This document shows, piece after piece, positions 55,496-63,767 of a DNA stretch of 64,000 nucleotides. The stretch is from CAVXXB01 sp963765585 (GTDB taxonomy: Bacteria; Calditrichota; Calditrichia; JAJRVZ01). Position numbers and translations under genes: made by a program. How positions within the stretch are numbered: the stretch's first letter is position 1; every line of letters begins with the position of its first letter. The stretch is from assembly GCA_963765585.1 (NCBI GenBank), contig CAVXXB010000021.1:204758-268757 (forward strand), given 5' to 3'. Under the pieces are notes generated by a model. It saw only the letters and a program-made list of their open reading frames with translations, had not been told where the DNA came from and made no database searches.

Positions 55496-56659
55496 ATGAA
55501 TGAAATAAAACGAGTAGCTATTGCACTGGGAGCCGGTTTTACTCCCGGAATTAATGCGATCATCATGGGTGCAGCCATTACCGCTCACCGATTAGGTTGG
55601 CAGGTAGTTGGTATCCGCGATGGTTTTGAGGGATTGCTCTTTCCAGAGCGATACCCTAATAATGGGTTAATTGACCTTGGTCAGGAAGCAATTAGCAAAC
55701 TGAACCCACTCGAAAGCAATGCCATGGGCACAGCTTCGATGGTAGATCCGTTCAACATAAGGACGATCAACGAACTTGAAATGGTGGAAGAGGTTGATAT
55801 GTCGGATGTGTTGTTGGAAAATCTAAAAAAAGAAGGTATTGATACAGTTATCGCCATAATGATGGGACGTGGGCTAAGCATCCTGCACAAGCTGAATCTC
55901 AAAGGAATGCAGTCGGTATGCATTCCCCGTTCTGTTGAAAACGACATGGCATCCACAGCCGTGAGTTTCGGATTCAACAGCGCTCTGAGTTTTACCATCG
56001 AAATGCTTGATCGCGCAATAGGCGCTGCAAAATCTGCTCAAAAAATTGGCGTAATAGAAGTGCTAGGTACACAGACGGGTTGGCTCGCACTGCAAAGCGG
56101 AACCGCAGTGTTAGCAGATGCCGTGGTATTGCCGGAGTATCCGTGCGATGTAAAAAAATTAGCCGAACACCTTAAAATCAAGATTAACCGGGAGCGTCCT
56201 TATGGACTGGTGGTTGTTGCAGAAGGTGCAACGTTTACAAATCTTCCGGGTGTCACAACAGAAAAAATTGACACGCTTAAAAAATCACTGTCTCCTCTTG
56301 CTTCCGAAGACGAAAGCAATCAATTTGTGATTAACCGAAGCGGGAAAGCCGCAACAGTATTATCCCATGCTTTACAGCAAATGATGACGGATGATATCTT
56401 CCCATTAGTACTTGGTCCCTGGTCACGCGGTGGAAGTGCAACTGCTGTTGACCGGCAGCTCGGCCTGGGTTACGGTTCCGCAGCCATTCGCGCAGTGCAG
56501 TCAGGGCAATTCGGAAAAATGGTGTCGTTTATGCCTCCTGACATGCAGTTTGTACCGCTTATTGATGCATTAAATAAAGTGCGTACCGTAAATGATGGCA
56601 GTTACTTTATTGATATTGCCCGGTCTTTGGGAATTTACACAGGAGAAAAAAATATATGA
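55496..56659 (+). CDS. Phosphofructokinase-like protein with altered active site
   Basis: A 387-residue PfkA-fold protein. The opening IALGAGFTPGINAII replaces the usual GGDAPGMN. The GGDGS nucleotide motif has become MMGRGLS (R125 at the Asp position), and the catalytic PGTIDND is IPRSVEND (E148 for Asp). IEVLGTQTGWLAL and WSRGGSATAVDRQLG correspond to the E-x-MGR-x-x-G and RGG motifs. With Mg-ATP and base residues changed it is unlikely to be an ordinary 6-phosphofructokinase; a different kinase, a PPi/ADP user or a binding protein are possible. Its stop overlaps the activase ATG (ATGA), coupling it to the operon. Confidence 0.75.
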   Translation: MNEIKRVAIALGAGFTPGINAIIMGAAITAHRLGWQVVGIRDGFEGLLFPERYPNNGLIDLGQEAISKLNPLESNAMGTASMVDPFNIRTINELEMVEEVDMSDVLLENLKKEGIDTVIAIMMGRGLSILHKLNLKGMQSVCIPRSVENDMASTAVSFGFNSALSFTIEMLDRAIGAAKSAQKIGVIEVLGTQTGWLALQSGTAVLADAVVLPEYPCDVKKLAEHLKIKINRERPYGLVVVAEGATFTNLPGVTTEKIDTLKKSLSPLASEDESNQFVINRSGKAATVLSHALQQMMTDDIFPLVLGPWSRGGSATAVDRQLGLGYGSAAIRAVQSGQFGKMVSFMPPDMQFVPLIDALNKVRTVNDGSYFIDIARSLGIYTGEKNI

Positions 56660-57600
56660 GTAATCAGGAATATCTCAATATAAAGGGCAGAGTACTAAAC
56701 ATCCAACGCTATTGCGGCGAGGATGGACCCGGAACCCGCACCACCGTGTTTTTGAAAGGGTGTTCTCTGCGATGTAAATGGTGCAGTAATCCGGAAAGCA
56801 TTAAGATAAAATACGAACTTGATTACAACCGTAAGCAGTGCAAAGGAGCGGCAGCCTGTGGCATTTGTCTGAAAGCACCATATCCCGAAGGAGCTTTTTA
56901 CGTGATGGATGGCGAGGATGATAAAGTACATGCCAACTGGGACCTGGCTAATATTACAGAAGAAATGGCTGGTTTATGTCCGACAGGAGCGATTGGCATT
57001 TTTGGTAAGGAAATGTCCGCCAGCGAAGTACTCACAGAAGTGCTAAAGGATGAAAGCATGTACCGCAATACCGGAGGTGGTGTAACCATCAGCGGAGGTG
57101 AGTGCCTGCTGCAGCCAGATTTCACAGCAGCTATATTGCGAGGTGCACAGGAAAGTGGCCTGCATACTGCAATAGAGACAGCAGGCAATGTGCCCTGGGC
57201 TTACATGGAAAAAGTGCTACAATATGTAGATCTGATGCTGCACGACAACAAACAGATGAACTCTGAACGTCATAAAAAATGGATGGGTGTTGATAATAAA
57301 CGCATCCTGGAAAACTTTAAGAAAGCTTATGAAACATTTCCGGAAAAGGAATTTATTACACGCACACCAACTATTCCGGGCATCAATGCAAATGAAGAAC
57401 ATATCCGTGCTGTGCTGGATTTTATCAAACCATACAAAAACGTGATTGACTACGAATTGCTTCCCTATCACCGCTATGGTACAGGTAAGTATGAGTTTTT
57501 AGGTAAGGTGTATGAATTGAAAGACTTTGACGCACCCTCACCTGAATTGATTGAGCACTTACGTGGAATTATTGATGAAGCTTTTGGAAGATCAAAATGA
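56656..57600 (+). CDS. Glycyl radical enzyme activase (radical SAM)
   Basis: A 314-residue activating enzyme that uses SAM to place the glycyl radical. It has the radical SAM triad C36, C40 and C43 (KGCSLRCKWCSNPE), GEDGPGTRTTVFLKG before it, an inserted ferredoxin-like domain with cysteines C62, C68, C71 and C108, and SAM contacts TISGGECLLQPDF and HTAIETAGN. The insert has four cysteines where related activases usually carry eight, so one auxiliary cluster is likely. It overlaps both neighbours by four bases (ATGA), giving a tight operon. Confidence 0.93.
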   Translation: MSNQEYLNIKGRVLNIQRYCGEDGPGTRTTVFLKGCSLRCKWCSNPESIKIKYELDYNRKQCKGAAACGICLKAPYPEGAFYVMDGEDDKVHANWDLANITEEMAGLCPTGAIGIFGKEMSASEVLTEVLKDESMYRNTGGGVTISGGECLLQPDFTAAILRGAQESGLHTAIETAGNVPWAYMEKVLQYVDLMLHDNKQMNSERHKKWMGVDNKRILENFKKAYETFPEKEFITRTPTIPGINANEEHIRAVLDFIKPYKNVIDYELLPYHRYGTGKYEFLGKVYELKDFDAPSPELIEHLRGIIDEAFGRSK

Positions 57601-58334
57601 TTAACGCATTATTAATTGGTATTTTGGCTTCGTCCTCGCTTGTTCTGGGCGGGTTTATTGCCAGCCGATTCTCATTAAGCAATCGCACCATCGGTATTAT
57701 CATGGGATTTGGTGCGGGAACGTTAATCTCTGCAATTTCTTATGAGCTGATTTTTGAATCGGTACAAATGGCAAAAGGAACCGGATTTCCTGCATATGGT
57801 TTATTTGCTGGTGCATCTACATTTTTTTTGGCTACTAAGTTCATTGGAAAGTATACTGCAAGGAGTTCTAAAGATTCAAATCAATCAAAAAGCTCTAATA
57901 TGATGCTTCCAATGATATTAGCTACTCTTCTTGATGGAATACCTGAATCAATAGTAATTGGGTTGGGAATGTTTAAAGCAGGAACAGTAAGTCTTGCCAT
58001 GTTGGTGGCAGTTTTTATTTCTGACGTTCCGGAAGCTATCGCAGGTTCCGTTGGCATGCGGGCCGGTGGGTGGAGTAAGAAAAAAATTATTTTGCTCTGG
58101 TTAATTATAGCATTGTTTTTATCAGCTGTGACAGTGTTAGGCTATAGTCTTTTTTCAAATGTATCTGCTAACTGGTTAGCGTTCACTAATGCATTTGCAG
58201 GAGGTGCAATATTAATGATGCTTGCCAATTCAATGATTCCGGAAGCCTATACACACGGCGGGAAACTTGCTGGTGTGTTTACAGTACTCGGCTTCTTTGT
58301 TTCAGTAGTGTTGGTCATATTAGAAAATAGCTGA
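57597..58334 (+). CDS. ZIP-family metal transporter
   Basis: A 245-residue inner-membrane protein with about eight helices. The ZIP core is seen in LATLLDGIPESIVIGLGMF and VFISDVPEAIAGSVGMRAG, with metal-binding D/E and P residues; histidines typical of zinc ZIPs are fewer. It likely imports a divalent metal, possibly iron for the cluster-rich operon, which is inference. The ATG overlaps the activase stop. A decayed partial copy is at 49286. Confidence 0.85.
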   Translation: MINALLIGILASSSLVLGGFIASRFSLSNRTIGIIMGFGAGTLISAISYELIFESVQMAKGTGFPAYGLFAGASTFFLATKFIGKYTARSSKDSNQSKSSNMMLPMILATLLDGIPESIVIGLGMFKAGTVSLAMLVAVFISDVPEAIAGSVGMRAGGWSKKKIILLWLIIALFLSAVTVLGYSLFSNVSANWLAFTNAFAGGAILMMLANSMIPEAYTHGGKLAGVFTVLGFFVSVVLVILENS

Positions 58335-58613
58335 TGAATGAATAAGCAATTTTCAAATGATAATGTTGAACAAAAATGGTTTTAAATTTCTTAAAAGGGT
58401 CGTGTCAAAAGTTCTATGAAAAAATGAAAACCCAAAATTTGTTCTATTTGGAGATCAAGATCGGGAAAATTAATTGTCGTTGATGATAAATTATTCTCGG
58501 TTTTAAACACCTGAGTTGATTTTTTGTTTTCCAAATGATGAAAAGGGTATAGTTATACTTTGAGTTAAAAAGTATAACTAGAAATGTGTTCTTTGAAATA
58601 AGAAAGTATCAGG
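58335..58613. other. Intergenic region with an inverted repeat
   Basis: No gene and no trace of the missing 5' end of the second activase. A TAGTTATACTT/AAGTATAACTA inverted repeat lies at 58550-58580 (11-base arms, 9-base loop), 33 bases before the ATG of the truncated activase. Confidence 0.5.
58550..58580. promoter_or_regulatory. Perfect inverted repeat, possible operator
   Basis: Arms TAGTTATACTT and AAGTATAACTA around TGAGTTAAA. There is no T-run after it. It may bind a dimeric regulator or be a junction left by recombination. Confidence 0.4.
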
Positions 58614-59423
58614 ATGAAGCCGGAAGTATACTACGATCCAAAAAAGTGTAAAGGGAAGAAGTGCGGTATCTGCCTGAAAGATCCCTTCCCCGAAGGTGCG
58701 TTTTTTCTTGTTGCAGGTGACGATTCCAAGGTAAAAGTCAACTGGCAATTAGCAAAAGACACCACTGAGGAAATGGCCTCTCTCTGTCCGGAAGGTGCGC
58801 TTGAAATGTTTGGCAAAACCATGACCGTGGGTGAAATCCTTGACGAAGTGGAAAAAGATGCCTCTATTTATAGAAGTTCAGGTGGTGGTATGACCATCAG
58901 TGGTGGCGAGTGTTTATTGCAGCCCGATTTTACGGCAGCCATTTTGCGAGGAGTGCAGGAAAGCGGCATACATACGGCCATCGAAACGGCTGGAAATGTT
59001 CCGTGGGAGTATATGGAAAAAGTGTTGAAATATGTTGATTTAATGCAGCACGATAATAAGCAAATGGATTCTGAACGCCACAAAAAATGGATGGGAGTAG
59101 GTAACAAGCGAATTCTTGAAAACTTTAAGAAAGCTTATGAAACCTTTCCGAACATTGAATTTATAACCCGAACACCAACGATTCCGGGAATCAATGCCGA
59201 TGAAGAACACGTCCGTGCCGTTCTGGAGTTTATAAAACCTTACAAGAATGTGATTGACTATGAATTGCTCCCTTATCACCGCTTTGGCTTAGGTAAATAT
59301 GAGTATTTAGGCAAGGTTTACGAATTGGATGATTACCAGTCGCCTTCTCCTGAATTGCTGGCACATTTGCGAGGCATTATCGATGAAGCTTTTGGCCGGA
59401 CAAGTGAAAAAGAGAGTTTATAA
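58614..59423 (+). pseudogene. N-terminally truncated activase paralogue
   Basis: A 269-residue copy of the activase that starts at the inserted ferredoxin domain (MKPEVYYDPKKCKGKKCGIC), equivalent to about residue 50 of the full-length gene. It lacks the CX3CX2C motif entirely. The rest, including TISGGECLLQPDF and the whole C-terminal half, is well conserved with the intact gene. Without the SAM cluster it cannot act as a radical enzyme; it is either a decaying duplicate or a cluster-binding subunit. An ATG is present, with weak AGG upstream. Confidence 0.8.
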
Positions 59424-59475
59424 AATACTTTCTAAACATAAAAACTGTTATCAATCGAATTCAAGAAAGGGCCAC

Positions 59476-59712
59476 ATGGAAAATTCAAAATATCGTGCTG
59501 TTGTCGATGAGAATCATTGCTATGGCAAAGGGGATTGTATAAAAGTTTGCGAAGTGAAGGCAATTGAAGAAGGACCTAAGCGTGTGCCAATGGTATGCGG
59601 CGCAGTTGATTTACTTCCGGGCAAAGCCATTATAAATGCTGAAATTTGTAACGGATGTGGCAATTGTGTTGATGCTTGTAGATATCATGCCATTACTATG
59701 GTGCTGGTGTAA
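59476..59712 (+). CDS. Ferredoxin with an incomplete first cluster motif
   Basis: A 78-residue ferredoxin from ATG 59476 (AAAGGG upstream); the frame is open further up within the activase remnant. The second motif is complete (C58, C61, C64, C68: ICNGCGNCVDAC). The first has C15, C21 and C25 with lysine 18 in place of the second cysteine (CYGKGDCIKVC), which suggests a [3Fe-4S] site, or that C41 (MVCGAV) takes part. It is a likely electron donor to the activase. Confidence 0.85.
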   Translation: MENSKYRAVVDENHCYGKGDCIKVCEVKAIEEGPKRVPMVCGAVDLLPGKAIINAEICNGCGNCVDACRYHAITMVLV

Positions 59713-59811
59713 GATGATGAGTGAGTTAATGGCGCACTGTCAGCCTACCAGCTACATCTGAAATAAGAATAGATAAACTAAAAACGGTAATAGAACAAGT
59801 TTTAGGTAATC

Positions 59812-60687
59812 ATGAATAAGACAAGTGAGCGAATAGCAACATGGCCTTTGGTAGAAACGAGCTGGTTGGCTGAACATCTAGACCGTTCCGATCTAAGAAT
59901 GATCGATTGTTCCATCAAGCACCAGGATCATGACAGTGTCCGCAAATATTTCAGCGCAAAAGTTGAATGGGAGAAAGCGCACATTCCGGGCAGTGTCTAC
60001 ATGAATAGCCTGACTGAAATTTACGGCCATGACGCTTCACGGCCATATGCAATGCCAACACCTGAGCAATTTGCGGCAACCATGGAATCATTAGGTATCG
60101 ATGATGATACACAAGTTGTTCTCTACGACAATTCGGACCATGCTTGGGCTGCCTTTGTTTGGTGGATGCTCCGAGTCATTGGTATTGACAGTGCGCTTGT
60201 ATTGAATGGCGGTTTGCAGAAATGGCAAGCAGAACAACGGCCAGTTACCACAGCGGCAAAAACATATCCTGAAGGAAGCATTACCAGAAAATACCGTCCA
60301 GAGCTAATGGCAACCCGACAACGCGTTTTGTCCGAGTTGCACAACGACGAAGTTACGATCATCCATGCGCTGACACCCGATGAATTTAGTGGCAAATACA
60401 ATCGGTTTCCGAGACCGGGTAGGATCTCCGGGAGCGTCAATGTTAATTGGGAGACACTAGTCAATAAAGACACGCATACATACTTGTCAGAGAAAGAACT
60501 GCGAGGAGTTTTCAATGCTACTGATGCGCTTAAAGGAAATAGTTTCATTACCTATTGCGGAGGAGGTGTAGCGGCCAGCTCTGATGCGCTTGCGTTAACA
60601 CTGCTCGGTATTAAAGATGTGGCTGTTTATCATGAAGGACTGATTGAGTGGACCGCAGATCCAGAGCTCCCTATGGAAATGGACTGA
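59812..60687 (+). CDS. Thiosulfate/3-mercaptopyruvate sulfurtransferase
   Basis: A 291-residue two-domain rhodanese. The inactive N-terminal domain (14-130) has DCSIKHQ and AHIPGSVYMN; the catalytic C-terminal domain holds C239 in ITYCGGGVAASSDA. It has no signal peptide, so it acts in the cytoplasm. It moves sulfane sulfur from thiosulfate or mercaptopyruvate to thiols or cyanide. The loop CGGGVAAS is closer to the thiosulfate type (CRKGVTA) than to CGSGVTA, but this is not decisive. A remnant of the activase follows directly after its stop. Confidence 0.9.
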   Translation: MNKTSERIATWPLVETSWLAEHLDRSDLRMIDCSIKHQDHDSVRKYFSAKVEWEKAHIPGSVYMNSLTEIYGHDASRPYAMPTPEQFAATMESLGIDDDTQVVLYDNSDHAWAAFVWWMLRVIGIDSALVLNGGLQKWQAEQRPVTTAAKTYPEGSITRKYRPELMATRQRVLSELHNDEVTIIHALTPDEFSGKYNRFPRPGRISGSVNVNWETLVNKDTHTYLSEKELRGVFNATDALKGNSFITYCGGGVAASSDALALTLLGIKDVAVYHEGLIEWTADPELPMEMD

Positions 60688-60689
60688 TA

Positions 60690-60854
60690 ATGAATGTAAT
60701 GAACTATGGATTACTGCCTTATAACCGATTTAGACTAGGTAAGTATGAACCCTTAGGTATTGTATACGAACTAGACGATTATAAAACACCATCGGATGAT
60801 GTAGTACAGCGTTTTCAGGGCATTATTGATGAAGACTTTTGGCCGCAGTGGTGA
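60690..60854 (+). pseudogene. Third, C-terminal activase remnant
   Basis: ATG 60690 begins MNVMNYGLLPYNRFRLGKYE, matching the activase segment VIDYELLPYHRFGLGKYE, and continues LGIVYELDDYKTPSDD to IIDEDFWPQW. It contains only the last 50 residues of the activase, with several substitutions, so it is a decayed third copy. It starts three bases after the sulfurtransferase stop. Confidence 0.8.
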
Positions 60855-60925
60855 AATGGAATAATAAAAGAAATGAAGGAACAGAGCAATAATCTAAAAT
60901 AATAGCAAACAAAAGGTGTTTTAAA

Positions 60926-61319
60926 ATGATTGAACAATTAAAAGTTTACGACACAGCAGTTATGGCGCTTGAAATAGTCGACGGTTTTACGGAAGCCGAT
61001 TATGAACTCGTGCAAGAGTGGGCTAATGCCAAACGTGAACAAGGCTTCACAAAAGTGAATTTATTGCTAAAGACTGGACAAGTTGACAATATCCGACAGC
61101 AGCCTGAAAGCATTTTTAGATCAAATCTTAAAGCTGATGAAAAACTTTAAACAGATTGGCCGAATTGCCGTTGTTGCACAGTCAAAAATTTTGGAAAAGG
61201 TTGTATCTATCGACAATTTCTTTTTTAAAACATTCAGCAAAGGTAGCGAAGAACGTTATTTTGATGTTGAAGAAATTGAAAAGGCGTTCGCTTTTGTTGA
61301 GGCAGAGATCAAAGAGTAA
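60926..61319 (+). pseudogene. SpoIIAA-like (STAS/SEC14) protein, frameshifted near 61080
   Basis: ATG 60926 gives MIEQLKVYDTAVMALEIVDG and FTKVNLLLKTGQ; one extra G then breaks the frame, and LTISDSSLKAFLDQILK to FAFVEAEIKE at 61319 continues it. The whole is about 130 residues of the DUF3478/SpoIIAA-like family, whose members bind lipid-like or hydrophobic ligands or act as regulators. Its link to the operon is by position. Confidence 0.75.
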
Positions 61320-61398
61320 TATTGAAAAAAATAGTGCAATAAAACATTCAGTGAAGTGAAATATAAGCAGTCCCGAATTAATAAATGGTATAGAAAAT

Positions 61399-61563
61399 AT
61401 GAACGATTCCGAACGATTCAATATTTACGAACGGCTTGTGGCTGCACTAGAGGCGCTTCCGCACGGTTTTCCCCGCACAAAATCCGGGGTGGAAATGAAG
61501 CTGATAAAGATGTCATTCACAGCTTACGAGGGAGAGAGACGTTTTTATCGGACTATAAGATGA
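61399..61563 (+). pseudogene. N-terminal remnant of a 4Fe-4S-type protein fused to the duplicated segment
   Basis: ATG 61399 encodes MNDSERFNIYERLVAALEAL, then PHGFPRTKSGVEMKLIKM, resembling the start (ALxxLPNGFPxTxSGVE) of a family of bacterial ferredoxin-like 4Fe-4S proteins. At about 61523 the sequence enters the duplicated segment, and the frame ends at 61563. The rest of the gene is gone, so the duplication or a deletion truncated it. Confidence 0.5.
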
Positions 61564-62205
61564 TTGATATTGATAAGAATTTTATCAAGAATAACAAACA
61601 ACCACCATACTAGGGAGAAACAAAATGAACAAATTACTTTTAATCATTTTCTTAATGATCGCAATGATCTCAACTACTATTGCACAGGATGTGGATAGTT
61701 TTATTGAATTGTTGCGCTCGGACGTAAAAACCGGGAAAAAAGAAATCATCACAGAGGTGATGGAATTTACCGAAACGGAGGCAACTGCTTTCTGGCCGGA
61801 GTATCGCAATTATGAGTTAGATCTGGATAAACTGGGAGATGCCCGCCTCGTAATGATCAAGGATTACGCTGATAATATTGACACCATGACCGACGATAAG
61901 GCCAAAAAAATAATTGGCAAAGCTTTCGACTTCAGGGAAGACCGTCTGAAACTACAAAATAAGTACTTCAAGAAATTCTCTAAAATTATTACGCCAATTA
62001 AAGCAGCCAAGTGGGTACAAGTGGAAAACCAGATCACTCTTTTGATGGATCTGCAGATATCCTCCGAACTGCCGCTGGTAGAGAAACCGGAAGCCAGCGA
62101 ACAAGATTAATCTCAAAAAAGGAGGCACATAATGAAATACTTATCAATCATTTTATTATTTCTCTCCATTGAGTCTGGCTCAGGCCCAGTACAAGGCCGG
62201 ATCGG
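61524..62205. repeat. Duplicated segment, copy 2 (partner at 41692-42384)
   Basis: From TTACGAGGGAGAGAGACGT through the Spy-like gene to the barrel signal peptide the sequence repeats 41692-42384 almost exactly. The following barrel gene is shortened, then the shared rhodanese and tail recur at 63144-63871. Confidence 0.85.
61625..62110 (+). CDS. Exported Spy/CpxP-like helical protein, copy 2
   Basis: A 161-residue copy of the protein at 41793 with seven substitutions (for example TETEAT for TEAEAT, DARLVM for DARMVM, KAAKW for KAAQW). It has the same signal peptide and helices and an identical ribosome site. Both copies remain open, unlike their neighbours, which suggests selection or recent duplication. 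Confidence 0.75.
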   Translation: MNKLLLIIFLMIAMISTTIAQDVDSFIELLRSDVKTGKKEIITEVMEFTETEATAFWPEYRNYELDLDKLGDARLVMIKDYADNIDTMTDDKAKKIIGKAFDFREDRLKLQNKYFKKFSKIITPIKAAKWVQVENQITLLMDLQISSELPLVEKPEASEQD

Positions 62206-62453
62206 AGACGTTTAGAGGCTATGCCGGTGCAGGGTTTGGGCTCCAGTTTTCCAATATTAACTACTTCACCCAAAACGGACAAGTAACAGCCTGGGAGAGC
62301 GGAATTTTAATCAGCGGAATGGTCGGCGTTAATTTTTATGTAAGCGAGAGCATTTTGTTTAATGCAAATTATAGCATTAACTACCTTGGAAACGGTTATT
62401 ATCAGGATGGTCTGGCACAAAATATTAACCTTTCCGGTTCGGTGAGGTTTTAA
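62132..62453 (+). pseudogene. Shortened, frameshifted beta-barrel gene
   Basis: The signal peptide from ATG 62132 (MKYLSIILLFLS) is one base out of frame with the rest, which reads SLAQAQYKAGSETFRGYAGAG and ends INLSGSVRF at 62453. Compared with the intact relative at 42300, about 80 internal residues are missing and the last strands are kept. It is a decayed copy. Confidence 0.8.
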
Positions 62454-62513
62454 CAACTATTTAGGGAGAGTTAATTAAGGCAAAAAAAGAGCAAAAAAGC
62501 AAGGATTTACAGA

Positions 62514-62759
62514 ATGCCCCAGTGCGCAGCAAAAATTGACGTGGTTTTTGATTATGATAAAGGCCAGGACTTTAAACAATACAAAACTTATGCCCGTTTA
62601 ACGGACAATGTTCCGGTTAATGTCGACGATGATCTTGTTATACTCGGTCTTGCGGGTGATGAATTATACGCCCTTATCGATGCAGACATGCAAAAGAAAG
62701 GTTTCATACTGGACAAAGAAAATCCTTGGCGATTTTCCAGCAAAAGCAAAATAGAATGA
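62514..62759 (+). pseudogene. N-terminal part of a DUF4136-like protein
   Basis: An 81-residue frame beginning MPQCAAKIDVVFDYDKGQDF, then KQYKTYARL, the DUF4136 opening, with DDDLVILGLAGDELYALIDA and MQKKGFILDKENPW following. The C-terminal half of the family and a lipobox are absent, so it is probably a truncated gene related to 40193. Confidence 0.6.
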
Positions 62760-63143
62760 TTAATTTTAGATAAAAGGGTATTAATTAGAAAACAAGTTAT
62801 TCTAATGTATGTATTGGAAGTGCGAATTGAAACGAATATCATTGAACTGCTTCGCAGTTCGGTGGTTCTGGGTGCTTTATGTTCATATTTAACCGCTTTG
62901 CAGTTTTACATAATTGTCCTTAACAATATAGGATATTTGTTCACGGATAAAGTGTTTTCAGATCCAAACAATGAAGTGTTGTATTTTTTCTTGCGCAATC
63001 TCCTCTGATGGAATAATGATAGTAACATCCTACTTATAGGAGGAGACAAGTTCGTTTAAGGTAAAGATATAAAAATAAATGATTTAGATCTTTGAAAAAT
63101 TAAAAACTTTTGACAATATAGTTAATAAAAAAGGAGCACTAAA
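62760..63143. other. Intergenic region, no gene supported
   Basis: About 380 bases. A plus-strand ORF at 62805-63008 is hydrophobic but has no ribosome site or family pattern. I see no palindromes or RNA gene. The AAGGAG at 63131 belongs to the rhodanese gene. Confidence 0.5.
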
Positions 63144-63767
63144 ATAAAAAATAAAAAATTTATAAGTATTAGCCAGGCATCTGTAAAGCATGTGTTGACA
63201 CTGCTCATCACCGCTATGTTCTATAGTTTGATTTCCACGTCAATTGCTCTTGGACAAGCAGTAAATACCGAGTTACCTAAAGGGAAACAAACGACGCTTG
63301 GCCTTTATGTTACCTCAAAAGAAGCCTATGCTAAGTGGATGGCTTCGCCGGAGAAAGTGAAAATTATAGATGTGCGTACTCCCGAAGAGTATATTTTTAT
63401 CGGTCATGCTGAAATGGCCTGGAATATTCCGTTTGCCTATCAAACTTTTGAATGGGATGCAGAAAAAAAGCATTTCCCAATGAAGCCACTTCCTGATTTT
63501 GTTTCCAGAGTGAAAGAGGTGTTCACAGCGGAAGATACCCTTCTGATAACATGCCGTTCCGGTAGCCGGAGTGCGATATCTGCCAATCTATTGGCCGGCG
63601 CCGGATTTAAATATGTATACAATATTACGGATGGTGTGGAAGGAGATAAGGTCGAGGATCCTGAAAGCGTCTATCAGGGTAAACGGTTGAAAAACGGCTG
63701 GAAAAACTCTGATCTGCCCTGGACCTATCATGCCGATCCTAAAAAGATGGTCCTTCCCAAAGAATAA
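63144..63767 (+). CDS. Exported rhodanese, copy 2 (ATA at the start position)
   Basis: A single-domain rhodanese with signal peptide. By alignment to copy 1 the start codon falls at 63144, where ATG is ATA, seven bases after a good AAGGAG; GTG 63192 is a later possible start that would shorten the signal. The mature part is intact: LPKGKQTTLGLYVTSKEAY, IIDVRTPEEYIFIGHAEMAW and the catalytic loop TCRSGSRSA, ending KMVLPKE. It should act in the periplasm on sulfane sulfur. Confidence 0.85.
   Translation: MKNKKFISISQASVKHVLTLLITAMFYSLISTSIALGQAVNTELPKGKQTTLGLYVTSKEAYAKWMASPEKVKIIDVRTPEEYIFIGHAEMAWNIPFAYQTFEWDAEKKHFPMKPLPDFVSRVKEVFTAEDTLLITCRSGSRSAISANLLAGAGFKYVYNITDGVEGDKVEDPESVYQGKRLKNGWKNSDLPWTYHADPKKMVLPKE

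Noticed and set aside
50042..60854. Bacterial microcompartment for the glycyl radical enzyme
   Set aside because: No shell-protein genes, aldehyde dehydrogenase or phosphotransacylase are present.
62805..63008. Hydrophobic plus-strand ORF of 67 codons
   Set aside because: No Shine-Dalgarno, no conserved motif, and AT-rich chance frame.
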